Source: Callaeas wilsoni
Taxonomy: Eukaryota > Chordata > Aves > Passeriformes > Callaeidae
Assembly: GCA_013398955.1 (NCBI GenBank)
Contig: VWPU01018719.1
Coordinates: forward strand, 103,413 to 167,412
DNA: 64,000 nucleotides
Direction: 5' to 3'
The translations under genes and the position numbers were made by a program. Of the stretch, positions 12,801 to 26,751 are shown piece after piece (position 1 is the first letter of the stretch; every line of letters begins with the position of its first letter). The notes under the pieces were generated by a model. That model was not told the origin of the DNA. It made no database searches and saw only the letters and a list, made by a program, of their open reading frames with translations.

Positions 12801-15270
12801 TAGTGTACAGGGAACTAGAATAATGCATAAAGTTGAATTCTCAGGATGTAAAAAACAACAACAACAAGGCTCTTGCTTGCCTGATTTTTTGGCTCTTCTG
12901 TTTGGTTCTGCTCTGTTAAGCTAGGATGAAATCACAGCAAACACTACACTAACTCTTCTGTTAATTAACAGCCTGCTTCGCAACTGCACTTTTCATTCCC
13001 ACAAAAAGTGCTGCATTTCCACAAAGTATCACTTGTAGTAAGGCATTCAAACATGCTAATCGCAGCTTTGCCTCCCAGGGAGATGTATGAGCTTACTCTG
13101 CATTAGTTAAAGGCTTCTGAGTTGATTTCCTTTTATTACTGTTATTACAACTTTGAAAAAGTAGAATTTGTTTTACTTTTGCCAACTTGCACAAATCCAG
13201 CTCAAGAACAGCAACGAAACTCCGATACGCTTTACGAAGTCACACATAACCCATTTAGGTTGACAACAGTGTCACAGAAATGCAGAGAGGAGGGGGCTGG
13301 GAAGAAAATTTCTTCAGATGTCTCTGTTTTTTTCCCACATAGGCTTGTGTGCATTGGCTATGATGGGAATGGGATAGAGAAGTGACTGTGGACTGTGCAA
13401 AGCAGATGTGATTGTGAATTGCAACATATGCAAATCCTTTGGTACAGCTTCCTATAAACATTGAATATCCATTTTTTGAAATGATCCTCACATGTATTTT
13501 TACTGTGTATTTCAGGCTTTATTCCTCTGCTTCATCTTTATTCTGTTGCTGAGTAGTTAGTCAAAGATTGAAAAGTTCAGTCACAAGACAACAGGATTCA
13601 GCACTTGGTTATTGCAAATTCCTGTTTACTGCAAACACTGACGTAAGTGAATAAAGAATCTGGGTCAAAAAAGCACAACAGAGGATGCTACCTGTCTTTG
13701 TACTGAATAGCAGGCAGCTGGGAAATTGGCAAGCTTTAGCATAAAACCAGTGTGAAACTCCTTCAATGAGATGATTTATGTTTTTTATAAAGGCATTTTA
13801 AATGTTCGGAAAAAGTAAGGTAGGTTGGCATATCAAATTAAGGCTTCTCTTTCCAATAGATCTAGGCATCTGTGGCTTGTGTTTTTGTATCCATATACCA
13901 GTGAAATTCATCTTGCTAGGAACAGCAGCACTGATTGTGTTGCTAAACAAATTAGCAGGGGACTGGACCTGTAGGTCTGGGAAGAAGCACTCTTCAGAAC
14001 AGTTGTCCATTGCTAGACAGAGAGAGAGAGAAAAGATGCCGTGGAGAACACATTATTAGGATACTGCCTGGGAAGAGAAACCCCAGGGACATTGCTCTAT
14101 TTCAAAAGCAGCTGCTACACTGATAACATATGATAATCTGCTTGGAAGATTCTAGGGTAATGTTATAACAAGAATAAAATTGATGATGCAATTTTTGACC
14201 ATGTGTAAGTGGTGAGAGATTGTACAGCATTAAGAAAAAAGACAAAAACCAGGCGACTACATGAAGAGAATCTCTGGAGTGCATGAGGAGTAAGTTAACA
14301 AGGCATGGAGAAAAGAACACAAAGGAAGCAGAGAGCCCCAAACCAATATACAATGAGCCACAGTTCTCCAAAATAACACATCAACATGAAAATATATCCA
14401 GTTGTCATCCAAATATGGCACTTTCTGAATCAGATCTTGAAAAGAATAAATTGTCTTTTGAAACTGAGCATTTGGATGAGCCTTTTTTCAATGAAATGTG
14501 TGATTACTAACTTTAAAAACAATTTCCATAGACAAACACACAAATGATATGATGTTGCCTGTTGAAGGTGTTGCCCTCTTTGAAAATGTCATGCATTGAG
14601 AGCCAAGGGCTCTTCAGAAGTCCACACACAGAGAGCACATTATGCATTGTTAATCTGCTAGTTGTATTTGTACACAAATTTGGTCAAATAAAGCCAGCAG
14701 AATTGTTTTTATATTTTTTTCCTGAAAATACAAATCCAAATTACATATACAAAGCCTTTACTACCTCCATCTCACTACATATTGTTTTCACTGGGACTAA
14801 TAAAAGTCTAGAGTAAATTAATTTATCTTACTGGTATTACTGCATAGGGATGGAAAAGGCAGATTAGGCTCCAATTTACAGTACTAAAAATCGTCAAATA
14901 CACTTGCTGTAGGCACTTCAAAAATAGAACCTTATTTTAAAAGAAAACAAATAATTTTTAAAAGTACCTCTAAATCCACACTTTCTTGCAAAAGTTAGAT
15001 TTCATGAACATGGATTAAACCTCCAAGACTCCTCTTGTGGAAAACACCAGGAACTCTGCCATGAGAATAAATGGCATCCACAACAAAGGTAATGGAAATC
15101 GTAGGTAAATTAATTGCCTACAAACACGCCTTTATTGTAAAAAAAGAAGTCAGGATAAGATTGATTTGTTACAATGTAGATGTTAAGTGTTAAAGAGTCA
15201 ATTAGTGAAATAAAAAGTTAGAGTAAATCCATCACTGTCAAGTAAGATGTATTAAGTATAAGATTGTCTC
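9831..15270. other. Non-coding DNA, nothing recognised
   Basis: AT-rich sequence with scattered short open frames on both strands and no recognised repeat family. It contains an (AG)6 tract at 14019-14031. It also contains a 75-codon ATG-initiated hydrophilic frame at 14283-14510, which is noted under findings but not called as a gene. Confidence 0.6.
14019..14031. repeat. (AG)6 microsatellite
   Basis: Six AG units followed by A-rich sequence. Ordinary simple repeat. Confidence 0.8.
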
Positions 15271-15504
15271 TGGCATTCTTACACATGTAAAGACATTTAC
15301 CTTTAGGCTACAGTTAGTCAGCCTCTGTGTGTGAGCATCAGCCTGCCATCACAATGCTCGAATAATATCTACATTTTAAGCAACTGTTTTCCTCATTTAA
15401 GGATAAACTGCTAAGCAAAAAGCTATGTCCCTACTGCTGCTTTAGGATGTATTTAAGAACTCAGCAGCAGGACCGAGCATTTTCACTTAAACATTGTGTG
15501 CTAA

Positions 15505-15531
15505 TATCTTTTGTCTTGCTTTCTTTTCCAG
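15505..15531 (+). other. Plus-strand splice-acceptor-like sequence
   Basis: A branch-point-like CTAAT (about 15501-15505) precedes a pyrimidine-rich tract that ends in TTCCAG at 15531. This is a textbook 3' splice site in form. A second part, an AATAAA about 0.8 kb downstream (16325-16330; another at 16357-16362), would allow a terminal exon of a plus-strand transcript. I see no convincing upstream exon or donor. Such sites arise by chance every few kilobases, so this may be a decoy. Confidence 0.25.
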
Positions 15532-18500
15532 TCTCGTCTGCAGTGAGCAGCTCTGAGCAATGAATCATCTTGATTTGTTAAAGTTTTATTGTGTGCTCCT
15601 TTTGAAAGGCACATGCTGCTTCATCTTGTTCTAGATCTGGGTGTTTCTGCCACCTCCAAAAAAAGGGCAATAGGTTTTGGGAACTCGCAGAAAGCCTGGA
15701 TGCCTGTCATCTCCCACTTCCAACACCTTGAAAGGGGGAAGTGTCAGCCCAGGCTGCTGCACTTGAAGGAGGTGCCCTCCCTGACAACTCAGCCGAAGTG
15801 TGCTGACAGCCCAGTGCGAAGAGGGACCCTGACTTGCTGTTGGGTTTGATACCCTTCTGAAATTCCCTAAAACTGCTCTGGATGACTTTGTGCAGTTACT
15901 GCCCTCAAGAATCCCACTCCTACTCCTTAACCAACAGTGACAGACAGACTGTTCCCACTGCATGATTACACAGATACAGGAGCAGAAAGTAAAGAACAAG
16001 AACCCACATTTTCCTGCAGAAAACCAGGCCAATTATCAGTACTAGCACTGCTATTAGAGGCATCACCAAGCTTACATAGGGAAGACAACCAACATGGTGG
16101 AGAAAAAGACATATTTCTCTAAATGTCACCCTGGTATCCTCTCCCATTCCTGCCCACCAGCTTTGAAGAGGGCAAGATACAGCTCTCTATGAATTCACTG
16201 GGCACAGTTTCAGCCATCTCAATGAATGAATCTGAAGGCAGAAACAAAAGAATTGTAACAATTTGTTCTACACACTGAACCTCAAAGGTCTTGATCTCGA
16301 AATGTCACCGGTCAGAGATGTCCAAATAAATATGCTTCAGAAGAATTGTAACCTTTAATAAAAAGGTAGGAGTACTTTCCAAGGATATATGTCTTCAGCA
16401 CAAATACAATGTATACAAATAAAACGAAATCCAGCACCACAGCCGGTCTTTAATGACACTTAATTTACATTACAAAAGCAGAACTGGATGTTTACGGACC
16501 TGGCAAAGGAATGAAAAGACTGTTTTACCTTCAAACTGCTACTAAAAAAAGCTTCAATTTCCATAGATGTGTCCCAATGCACTATCTTTTCAGTAATGAG
16601 TGCTAGAAGATCTAATCAGAGACAGGTGCCTACTGAAATTCAAAATTCACCTCAGTAATTTCCCTTTTTGCAGAGAGCAAGCCAGCTTTAAGTCCCTCTT
16701 GAACTTCCAAACTAGGGTTTAAATGAGACTTGGGAGAGGTATAGCTGTTATGCTGACCACCTGCCTGAATGCTTAACTTAGGTATTAAGTAGATCATACA
16801 GCACACGAGTCAACAAGCCTTGTGATCAGCAGTGTCAAAGGCTGACAATACATCTAATAATAACCAGCACAGGCACCTCCATATTCAGCATTCATTGCTA
16901 GGAGTCAATTACCCACCATCTATTCAAGGGCCTTTTGAAGTCCTTCTTGTGTTACTTGAAAATGAAATTACACCAGGTCAGGTCAGTTGAAATGGCTGGA
17001 TTTCTTGTTGGCTGAAGTCCACATCTCCTTTTTTTTTGGCTGTATGTCAATGCTAGCTGCAAACTTCTAGTAAAGCTGAAGTACGGTATTTAATTAATTA
17101 TTTATTGATTAAAAATAAGCTTTTTAATCCAAGTTAGCATTCACAGAGCTCACAACTCCTTGGGACCAGTCAGTTTTATTTAGGTTTGACAACAGTGACT
17201 CTACCCAGACTTTCTCTAAGCTCAAGCTTTTAATGGCACCTGCTCCTCGAATGCCCTGTTACAGCCCCTGTTTTCAGACTGCTGAGGTTTGCCATAAACC
17301 TCAGTGAGATGAGAAGTCCAGAACCTCAACGTCTGAGCTCCAGAACAGGGAGTACCAAGTGAGCTGCTGCAGAAGTGCTTTCACCCGGCTGTCATCCAGC
17401 TTTCTTCTAATCTCTTTAATTTCAGCATCCTCATTCTGATATAAACTCCACATTATTTCTCTGCTTTTGTCTTCTTACCCATTTAGATTACAAAACTGGC
17501 TTTTACTTTCAGCTACCTATAAGCTGATCGGACATCACTGTCAGAAATTCATACTCCATACAGAAAATCGTCACAATTGTAAGTTTCAATATTTCTTTGG
17601 TGAAGAAAACAATCCTGAGAGGTGAATTACTTTTTTAGGACATCTACCTGGAAATATCTTTACACAAGTAATCCTTCTATTGAGAGTGAAGAAGGATGTC
17701 ACTTAAATAAAGAAACTCTGCAGCTGAGTAGTAATATTCTATCAATGAACATGGAGGCATGTGCCCAATCCATACATGTTGAAGAAAACATGATGTCAGA
17801 AAAGGGTAGGATGGCCAGCTGAAGGAAATCTGGTGCAATTTTACTCTGTCACTGATCTAGGTGATCTAAGGTGACCACTGCTCAGTGTCCTCTCCTGTAG
17901 GCATGGCTAACAGACCTGACGCTTTTCTGCTCAAGGGACTGAGAAGTCTCTTGGGGAGACATACTAAGAGGTAAGTTATGGTAAAGACAGAGATGTCATA
18001 ATAAAGGTCCAGAAAGAGAAATGCTCAGAAACCTCAGAGACTCTCCATGACATCAAACGATGTCTTACTCTGCCTTACGGATAAGGCCATTTTGCTGTGA
18101 CTAGCTGAAAAGCAGTTATATCAACACATTTGAAATTAAGTAATAAATTTTGGGTTGATCATGTCTTTTCCATTCCTTCTAGGTAGGAAGGATCAAGAAT
18201 ATAAATGATAAAATTTGGAGGTATTTTATGTCCTGTTCCCTTGTCCCCTAAGAAAGTTGAAGACTGAGTCTTAGATGGGTGGATGTTGGTTCAGTCAAGA
18301 ATACACTTGTATTGAAAAATGAAGCACAACTTACATTTACAGTTAGGAAGGTTTCTCCACAAAGCTGTGAGAAAGTAAAGCAGCAAGACCACATTGGGGA
18401 ACTCATTTTAGAGAAAGCACAGCAGGATGTGCAGCCACAGTAAAATAATATTCAAAATATCTGACCTAGATAACAGTATTTCTTAGTGACTAGAATTCAT

Positions 18501-19276
18501 TAAAAACAACGGATTAAAAATGTACTTCACAGGATTCTTTGAAGCCTGAGTGTCACACTCAGATTAAATAACCAAACTTATCTAAAAATGAAAGCAACTT
18601 TTATTTTTTCCCTTAACAGAAAAATAACAACAAAGAAAGCTGCGAGTTCTGCTATTAAGAAGAAGCTAATGATAAGTCAGAATATGAAAAAGAGCTCTGA
18701 CTTTGTAGGGTTTTATATGAGTGAACACTGTCTTGGCTATGAGTGAAGCTGACAAGCTCACAGACCTAAGTGCTGTGGGGATACCAAATACAAAAGCAGA
18801 ACTGAGTGCAAGCCTCAAAGTTTCCATACTACAAACCTAAAGCATTTTCACATCATTTTAGTGAAAAAATATGATGATTAAATTATGCTGTATCATCGTA
18901 GCAGTGTATTAGCATGTGTTAGGAAACATCCTTTCCTACTTCCCTGCTTCTCCCTGAGTGGTACAGTAAAAATGCCTCGAAAAGGAGGCTCAGGCGTGTT
19001 CCCTCACTGGGAAGAAGAAAAGCAAACCAAACCCTTTACTGCTTGAGAAAGCTTCTACGTTGTGCTGACTACAGCCCCAGGTCACCACTCCATTTCAGGA
19101 AGGTACTTCAATGTGTCTAGACTCAAAGTTAAGCATGTGCTTAAGCACTATACTAATGCCGAAGTGTCTTTCCACATCAAGGCTATATTAACCTTGCAAG
19201 TAAAGATGGTTTACTTTAAAAGCTTTTCTTTTGTATAAGCATGAATAAAGTGATGAGATTCATGGACTTACAGATC

Positions 19277-19290
19277 TTTTTTTTTTTTTT
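19277..19290. repeat. T14 homopolymer
   Basis: Fourteen consecutive T on the plus strand. No associated retroposon recognised. Confidence 0.85.
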
Positions 19291-22200
19291 CCCTGTAAAA
19301 ATAATATGATGCATCACAAAATACCTTGTAGTGTGAATTCGAAACTTTAAATCTCTGCAGATGGTCCTCTGGAAGGCTGAAAGATACTCTCCCAAACCAA
19401 CAAAAACAATAATCAAATCTCTAGTTTAAAATTTACTAAAAAAGAGGAAGAATTTTAGAACAAAAACATGCCTTAATGCTTACCACATCTGACAGTTTCG
19501 ATAGTTTCTTAAAAATTACTCCAGAAGCACCTTTGAATTGTACAACTGCTTTACAGCTATTGACTGCATGGTTAGCCGTTTGTCACTTGAGAGCATTTAT
19601 TTTTGCCCTGAATCAGTTACAGGAGCGAAACTAAGATATTATCTCTTAGAAAACACTAAAACAATGTCAGTAGGTGAGTGTGTTCCTTATTTGTTGTTAT
19701 TTACTTACTACTTGTATTTAATATTAACTTTCTAACTAACCATCAAGGTTTTCTAAACGAACTCATTAAAGGAACTCAATAAGAAGATGACTACAGTTAC
19801 CAGCTAATAGAGGGTTCCTTCATTCCCCAAAGATAGCAAAGCACTGGTCAACCATGCTGCAGGACAGGAACCGTTCACTGCAACTTCTCCAGTCGGGACT
19901 GTAAGCACTCTGCAAAGCAATTCCTACTGGATTTAACAGCGGTGACTGAAGAGGTTGCTGGTCCTCCCATCCTATTCCCACACTACTCCACTGCCACAGT
20001 TAAATCTGATCAGTTAGTGCCTCCAAGTTCCCGCTGCCTCAGCTCACGGCTGCCTCAATAGCAAATAAAACCTGAAGGTGAATCACACTGCCCTCAAGCT
20101 GGGGGCTGCAGTGGCTGGGGAGCAGGCACACTACTTTTTTGCTATTTTTACCTCAAGGATAAGAAATTCCAACAGAGGCAGGGCAAAGTAGATGGCAGTA
20201 ACTTCTTAAGCTGCCTCAGTCTGAATCAATGGAGCTCTTCAATCACAGTCCACAGAGCAAAACCCAGTCTAGTTCCCCATCTGCTCCATATAAGTCACTC
20301 AAAATAGGATTTGCTACAGTATATTGGGATTTGCTTTCTTTTGTTGGCCGAATCACTAACAAATCTCTGGAATTAAACTTTTTATAACTCAATTTCGCCA
20401 AGCAGGTGAAACTTCTTGGACAAACAGTTGTGCTCAGTAAAGCAGCTACGTGGACAGCTTTGGATCTTGGTCAAATTTGCAGACTTACCAGAACAAAATC
20501 TGACTGAAAGAACTTTGTGTGTATTTTGTAACTGTACTCTTGCATTTTAGAGCTACTATTTTGAGGTCTCACAGACTGTCATCTTCTTGCAGGGCCAGTA
20601 ATCTAGAGGAAAACTTAGTATTTTGGAATGACTGCTCTTCCATCTGAGATTTATGCAGATTGTCTCAAAAGTCCTAACACAACTGGCACCTGTTCAAGTG
20701 TCTCTAGTGACAGTGACTCCCTGGCAGTCATCTGCAAAATCTCCCTAGCATTTCCTGTCTTATTGTCAAGAACAACACATTATTTCACTGTATTCAGACT
20801 TTATGCCTACATGTTAGGTAAAATTGCTACAAGGTCCTCCTGCTGCTTCGAAAATCTCTGGCAGAGGCCTTTTGCTGGATGCTGATTTACTGCGTTTGGT
20901 ACCTGGCATTTCTGCATAGCTTCCATCATCTGAAAGTTCAAAACACGGTTAACAGGCTGGATGGCTAACACAGGCTATGCTGCTCTCCTAATGTCAGAGT
21001 GCACGCTGCCTTCATCCCTCTGCCCAAGAGCAGAAAGGTAACGTTGCTCCCAGTTTTTACCTGATTTCCTTCTACTCCAGAAGCTTTGAAAAAAAACTGT
21101 TCCAAATTATTTTCCTGTTTTACTGTTCACTCAGAATCATGATGCTTTTTTCCTGGATGGGTATTTCTTCTGGATGTAACTGGATGGATGTTTCTCCTAT
21201 TTCCACTGTATGGTACACGAAAAATCATTCCTTCCTACCCAATGTTCCAAATAACTGATTTGGGCTCTACATTAACCTTTTCAGCTACAACTGTCTAAAC
21301 TATTTAATGCTTAATAAGGAAGTTTCTTCTTTCATGCATGAATCTGAGGTTTCTGCTTTTAGACTCTCGAGCTTCAGAAAAGGGCACAGCTTGCTGTTCC
21401 TTTATAATTATTTACTTCATTTCACTTGAGCTGCTTTTGTGAGGAACACTTCAGTATGAGTTTGAATCTTCAAAGCTATTTTATGGGTGAAGCTGACAAG
21501 AACACTAAAAGATGGACAACTGCGATATGCCATGACACTCCAAGCAAATGGAATTATGGAGGTAAGGACAGTGCCACCTTCGACTCTGAAACAAGAGCTT
21601 GTTCTTTGAGAAGTGTATCTGATTTCTAGTACACTAGGGGCAAATCAGGAGCAATGTCAGGACAGTGAATGGATTTACATCAGTGACAGAGGAGAAGATA
21701 ACTGGTTTTATACAATGTACTTTAAAAAATGAAGCGGCGTCTAGGTCTCTTCTCTCCAACCCTGAGCCCATACAGACCCCCAGGGTTTAATTCAGGGGGA
21801 AAACAAACCAAAACTACTATTCTCATCTGCATCTTTTGTTTTTCTCAGGATATTGTTCTGGTCCTAACACAGAATAAACCTAATAATTTATTTTCACACT
21901 AAGGTCAGCAAACAGATACCCAAGCATCTGCTCTACTTCTGTGAATTGTCCTTTGTTTTCTCCATAGGGAAAGACAGGAAAGTCAGTCCTCACAAAGACT
22001 GCCCAAAATCTGTACTTAGGCTGTGACTAAGTATTGCTTTGGATCATGCAAGCCCCAAATTCAGTAAAGCAGTTAAATTTATATTTTGGTTTTTACTACT
22101 AAGCTAAAAACTCACCTATATGTATGGGTCTCACTGAAATCAAAAGGATTTAAACACATACTTACTTTTACGCAAGGGAGACAGACTTATGCATTACGTT

Positions 22201-22954
22201 CAACAGCTCTTTGGAGATGGGACTTAAGCAAGTCAAGGCAAGTAACAAATTACTAAGTACTGCTCTCTGCTTCTGTGATAGCACAATAATTAAGATGTGG
22301 CTGCAGAAGTAGGAAATCATACTCTATACCCCACAAAAAATATAAGTAAACGTAATTGAGGTACTTCAGACACATTGTTGGTTGTACCATGATCCTGACC
22401 CTGTCTTTTGGGATTATTTTGTCTGATTTACCTCACCAGGAACAGGTGGTCTCAATTTCCACATGAAGACTTGCTTCCATAATTGGGAGAGAACAGATTT
22501 TCAAGTTCAGATAAGTTAAAATTAATGTGCCAAAATGCAGGCAACTCACCTGAGGATGAGTCCCCTCAGACTACTGTCATAAATTATCATTACTTCAGTC
22601 CCTACTCCAGACATTGGAAGAGGCTGTCGTTTAAGCCATTGTCTGAAACATAATTTTGGTGACTGTAAAATCTAGTCAGATTCAGAAGTATAAATCCACA
22701 TTATCCACAGTGATTGATAGTTATATTGTTCTCCAAAGCCTTTATAGGTCTCAGAAAAGCTGATATATGTAGAATTCACTATCAGAAATAATATCTTCTA
22801 AAAAAATTAAAATCTCATTGCAGATGGATACAAGTAAATGACTTTTAAATTATTTTAGAAAAGCTTTTTTGCATTTACCAAAGTGATGAGTTTTAATACC
22901 CACATCTCAGGCTTGAAAGCCCAGAAACAGCTCTTTAGCAAGGTAGAGTAGCAA

Positions 22955-23021
22955 GTGGAGATCATGTAATAGACACATTTATAACCTAATTCTGTGATGA
23001 TCATCACATGATGATCTCCAC
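22955..23021. repeat. Nested inverted repeats around a 16-bp palindrome
   Basis: TGTGATGATCATCACA at 22993-23008 is a perfect 16-bp palindrome. Around it, GTGGAGATCATGT (22955-22967) pairs with ACATGATGATCTCCAC (23006-23021) except for a 3-nt bulge. The palindrome and the outer stem overlap, so they are alternative foldings. Function unknown. Confidence 0.7.
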
Positions 23022-23329
23022 ATACATGTAGGTACAAACAAAGACTTTTAGTTTTGTAGTGTATATACTTTATGAGGGCATTAAAAATAAATACATTAAT
23101 TATCCATAACAATATTAAATTTGTACCAGAGCGTGCATCAAATTAATGGAATTTCCAATTACACAAATCTTAGTACTTCTTAAAAAAAAGTAGCAAAAAG
23201 GAATTACCTTTCCTTTTGATTCTTATGATTTAAATTAAAAATATACTGAAATATACCTTAATCAAAACACAAAAAAGCCCCAGTTTCACCGGTAAAATGT
23301 AAATATATTATTTTATAAAAATATTGGTC

Positions 23330-23690
23330 TCTGCTTTGCTTGTGGTAGTGATCCTCAGACTTATTAGTGCAATTCTCTTGCAGTTTGGTTAAATGTCAAT
23401 GCTCCAATTACTTTAATAGTCAAACTGTGTGCTATTTTCACCACATGGCCATTCAGGCTTGTCATGTTTGACAAATCCAGTAATTGAGATGAACTCTTGG
23501 AGAATACTGACATGTAACCAGTCATTTCCTACTGCAGAACATTGACCTCTGCAGCACAAACCACAGAGGATTTATTCAGCAGCTTGAAAAAACAAACAGG
23601 CTTGTTAAGTTTAAGATCATAATTTCATACATCTCCGTTCATTTCCTTGTTTAGTCACTTTCTGTTCCACTGGGGTGGGAATTAAAACAT
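23330..23690. promoter_or_regulatory. Candidate conserved non-coding element
   Basis: A stretch free of simple repeats with a dense mix of motif-like words: CCAATTACTTTAATAG, a CACATGGCC E-box and TCCAGTAATTGAG. The composition is balanced and lacks the homopolymer drift of its surroundings. It resembles vertebrate conserved non-coding DNA in style. Conservation was not tested, so this is inference only. Confidence 0.25.
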
Positions 23691-26685
23691 TAGAGGCACT
23701 TTCTATAAGCACAAAAAAGGACTATATCAAATATTGTGAAAAACTACTGTGAATTTAAAGTGGCATAGCAGATTATTAGAGGCTGAGTGTGCTGTCAAAC
23801 AGCCTCAAATCCCTCCTCAGTGCTCCCTGCCCCCGAGCAGCTGCAACCCACCCCAGCTTCAGCTCATTAACAGAAGAAAGTATTATACAAATTACATAAA
23901 GTATTATTCAACAGTGATCATTTCAGTCATTCCAGTACATTAACCCTTGCTGGGGCCTTTTTATTTTTACTGTACCTGCCCCACCATGTCCTGCAGCCAG
24001 TATGTAACAATGCACTGAAACCTCAGGACTCTCCTGATTCACCTTGGATTCACTGAACCAAGCACGAGCAGTGCAAAACCTACCAAGTGTGTACTTGCTG
24101 GGCTGGCAGGTCCTTGGGTAACGCCTTTGGGACAATCATCAGTGTTTGACAGGTCTGAACAGCTGCAAGTCCACCACATTTATATTGAAAAACAAATATT
24201 TTGCAACAACAGCTTGTTGCGTAGGTAAAATGCAGAAACAGTCTGGGATGAGGATGCAACCTAATTCAAATGCAATTCTGAAGCTTCCCTGTGCTATGTA
24301 TCAACTGGGGACCTGAGGCTACTTTTGTTATGAAAGACACTACGGACCTTAATACCAGAATTTAGCCTTTCTTTGGATGAAGCACTACCATTTCATACGA
24401 TGAAATTAACCCCCCCTCAAAGCAATATAACCCCAAAAAGAAAGAATTGTGATCAAAAGCAAATGATGGATAGAAATATAAGAAGAAATAATTGACATAG
24501 ACAATACCAGCTTCCAAGACATGACCTTTGCAGTTGCCAAAATTAAACATCCCTTTGAATGCTTCTGACTGCCTTCATCAGAGACAGTTGCTGGTCTAGG
24601 TCGCACATTACCAAACCAGGCTTATAAGAAACCTTGCTTCATGTCCCCTCTCCAAAAGACTTTTTGCTTGATCTTTGTCAAGTGAATTCATTTATCTATT
24701 TTACAAGCTGATGGGTTGTTCTTCCCTGGAGTATTTGAAAGAAAGGTATTAACTATCACAGGTCACTTAGCTTTTGTAGGAGATATAGACCTCTTACATA
24801 CCAAAGACAGCATGTCCATATAATTTTTTTAACACATGCTAATTCACAAGCAAGTCTATGGCAACCACCAAGCTGAAAGGACATCAGAAAATATCTGAGA
24901 AGGTAGAACTAAGAGCCTAAAAAAAACCTTAGTAGGAAAACAAAAGCTAGAAATTACTGATGAAAATTCTATTTTCAGGAAAAAGAAACTGTTCAAAACC
25001 CCAGTGAAAGCGGAACGTGAATAACTAAGCAGTTCTGCTCTAATTAAATTACTATACATTTATTTCCATACTGTTTCTTTCCAGTATAACTTTTTCCCTT
25101 ACGTGTGCAGTGCCCACCTGAGAGACAGAGACCAGGAACCTACTACAAGGCTACCTGGAGCATCTGGTAGTGTACAAAGCCTTGGAGCTGGGGAGCAAGA
25201 ACAATGCCCTCTCTCAGTGCTAAGGTGATGTAACCCACATCAGGAGGAAGGCAGTTAACTGTCTCTTCAGCTGGATGCTGCAGATTCCAGCCTTTTCCAC
25301 AGGAATGCACAAGTTCTTAATGGAAGATGGTGGTTAGTTACTCACACATCACGCATTCCAGCAGAAATCAGCCTGTACAGGGCACAGCTGACTGAAGCAG
25401 TTCAGTGCCATTTGCTTTGAGGAGTCTGACTCAAAGAGGAATAGGAGGACTGGCTCTAAACACCAGTCCTTTCCAGTCTTGCAATCCTCAGTATCTCCAT
25501 TGGTCATGCACACTGCGTCCATCTTTACCCAGGAGTGCATTTGCCAAGATCATGAATTAACTTTCTGTCTCTTCACGTGACACAAATCCAGTTGAGCCCC
25601 ATAACAAGGAACAATTAGCACCAAGAAGGCCACAGGGGAGACCAGGTGCTCTCCCAGGGTAATGTAAACTGGACAGCAGTGTTCCCTGAAGGCATCACAG
25701 TCTCTTGCACCATCTGCATGTGACTGCAACTGCCGAAGGGGTTTCTCTAAGCGTCAAAGCAGTACAGAGTCCTGATGCACAGAGCACCTGCAGGCACCAC
25801 CACAGTGCAGAGAGGACAACTCCTTGAGTTTAGCTATGAGCACTTATGGGTAACATGCATTAGGAGGCAGGAGGGTTGCTACCTCTCCAAGGCAGAGCCA
25901 CAAAGCCTGAAGAACAATACACATGCAACGCAGTGGTCAGTGCCCTGCCCTCCTCTCCAGCATACAACAGCTCCCCACCAACCTTACCAGCTGAGAGAAA
26001 ACAGGTCATGTCCCATCTGCCAATGTATGCTGGGCATTTATTTACTTTTAGATTTATTTACTTCCTTCTTCCCCATCCACCTGCTGGTACGTGACCATAT
26101 TACATCACTGTTCCAGACAACCTCATACCTCATACACCTAAGCAGATGAAGCTTTTCCTTCCAGAGACACCAGCCTGGCTACTCACGCTCCTTGGCTTCA
26201 CCACCTCCAGCGACAGTGGGGCTTTGGCAGAAACCATTTGCCTTTCTGTCTGTGTGGAGAAAAGCAACGAGCCAACTGAGCATACCAAAGCTTGGAAGTC
26301 TGCATTAGGCTGCAGGCAGAGCTGGAGATGCTGGTTATTGTATATGAAGTTTTAAACAGGCATCAGACAACTGCTCAGCCCAGCTTTGGGAAATGGCAGA
26401 AAAGGTATTCTCCCATCACAGGATGCAGTAAATCCCAATCTCATTCCCCGTCCCTCTTCAGTAACTTCAATTCTTGTCTGATGCATTCAGGTGACTGTCC
26501 TTCTTCCTGTACCTTTCTGCCATGGCTACAGAGTGGATTCCCACTGTTGTACAAAAAAAACCAGGATTGCAACTCCCATACTTTTCATGAGGGCAAAAAA
26601 CTGTAGACCACAACAGGGAGCAAAATTTTCAGGCAAACTGGAACATGATGACCTTCAGGGTGTAATGAAGGAAAGCTGATCCTTA
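23691..26685. other. Non-coding DNA, nothing recognised
   Basis: Mixed-composition sequence, GC-richer from about 25.1 to 26.4 kb. Open frames up to 124 codons occur at 25775-26149, overlapping others in different frames. None shows a recognisable domain. No repeat family identified. Confidence 0.55.
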
Positions 26686-26751
26686 TGACAGAGGGGCTGC
26701 ACTGGATGACCTTTTGAGGTGCCTTGCAGCACTCTTTCCTATGACTCTACT
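26686..26751 (+). mobile_element. CR1 LINE 3'-end fragment
   Basis: The sequence follows the CR1 3' terminus closely: a GACAGAGGGG-like stretch, then CTGGATGACCTTTTGAGGTG, then a degenerate copy of the ATTCTATG-type terminal octamer (TCCTATGACTCTACT). Only about 65 bp is recognisable, in line with the strong 5' truncation typical of CR1. No reverse transcriptase sequence remains. The divergence suggests an old copy. Confidence 0.8.

Larger units (their letters stand above)
15532..23329. other. Non-coding DNA, nothing recognised
   Basis: AT-rich sequence with no recognised exon, RNA gene or transposon. It contains a T14 run at 19277-19290 and an inverted-repeat cluster at 22955-23021. The segment 17085-17130 is very AT-rich, with overlapping TTAATTAA and TTATTGATTA motifs of the kind homeodomain proteins bind, but motif presence alone means little. 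Confidence 0.55.
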
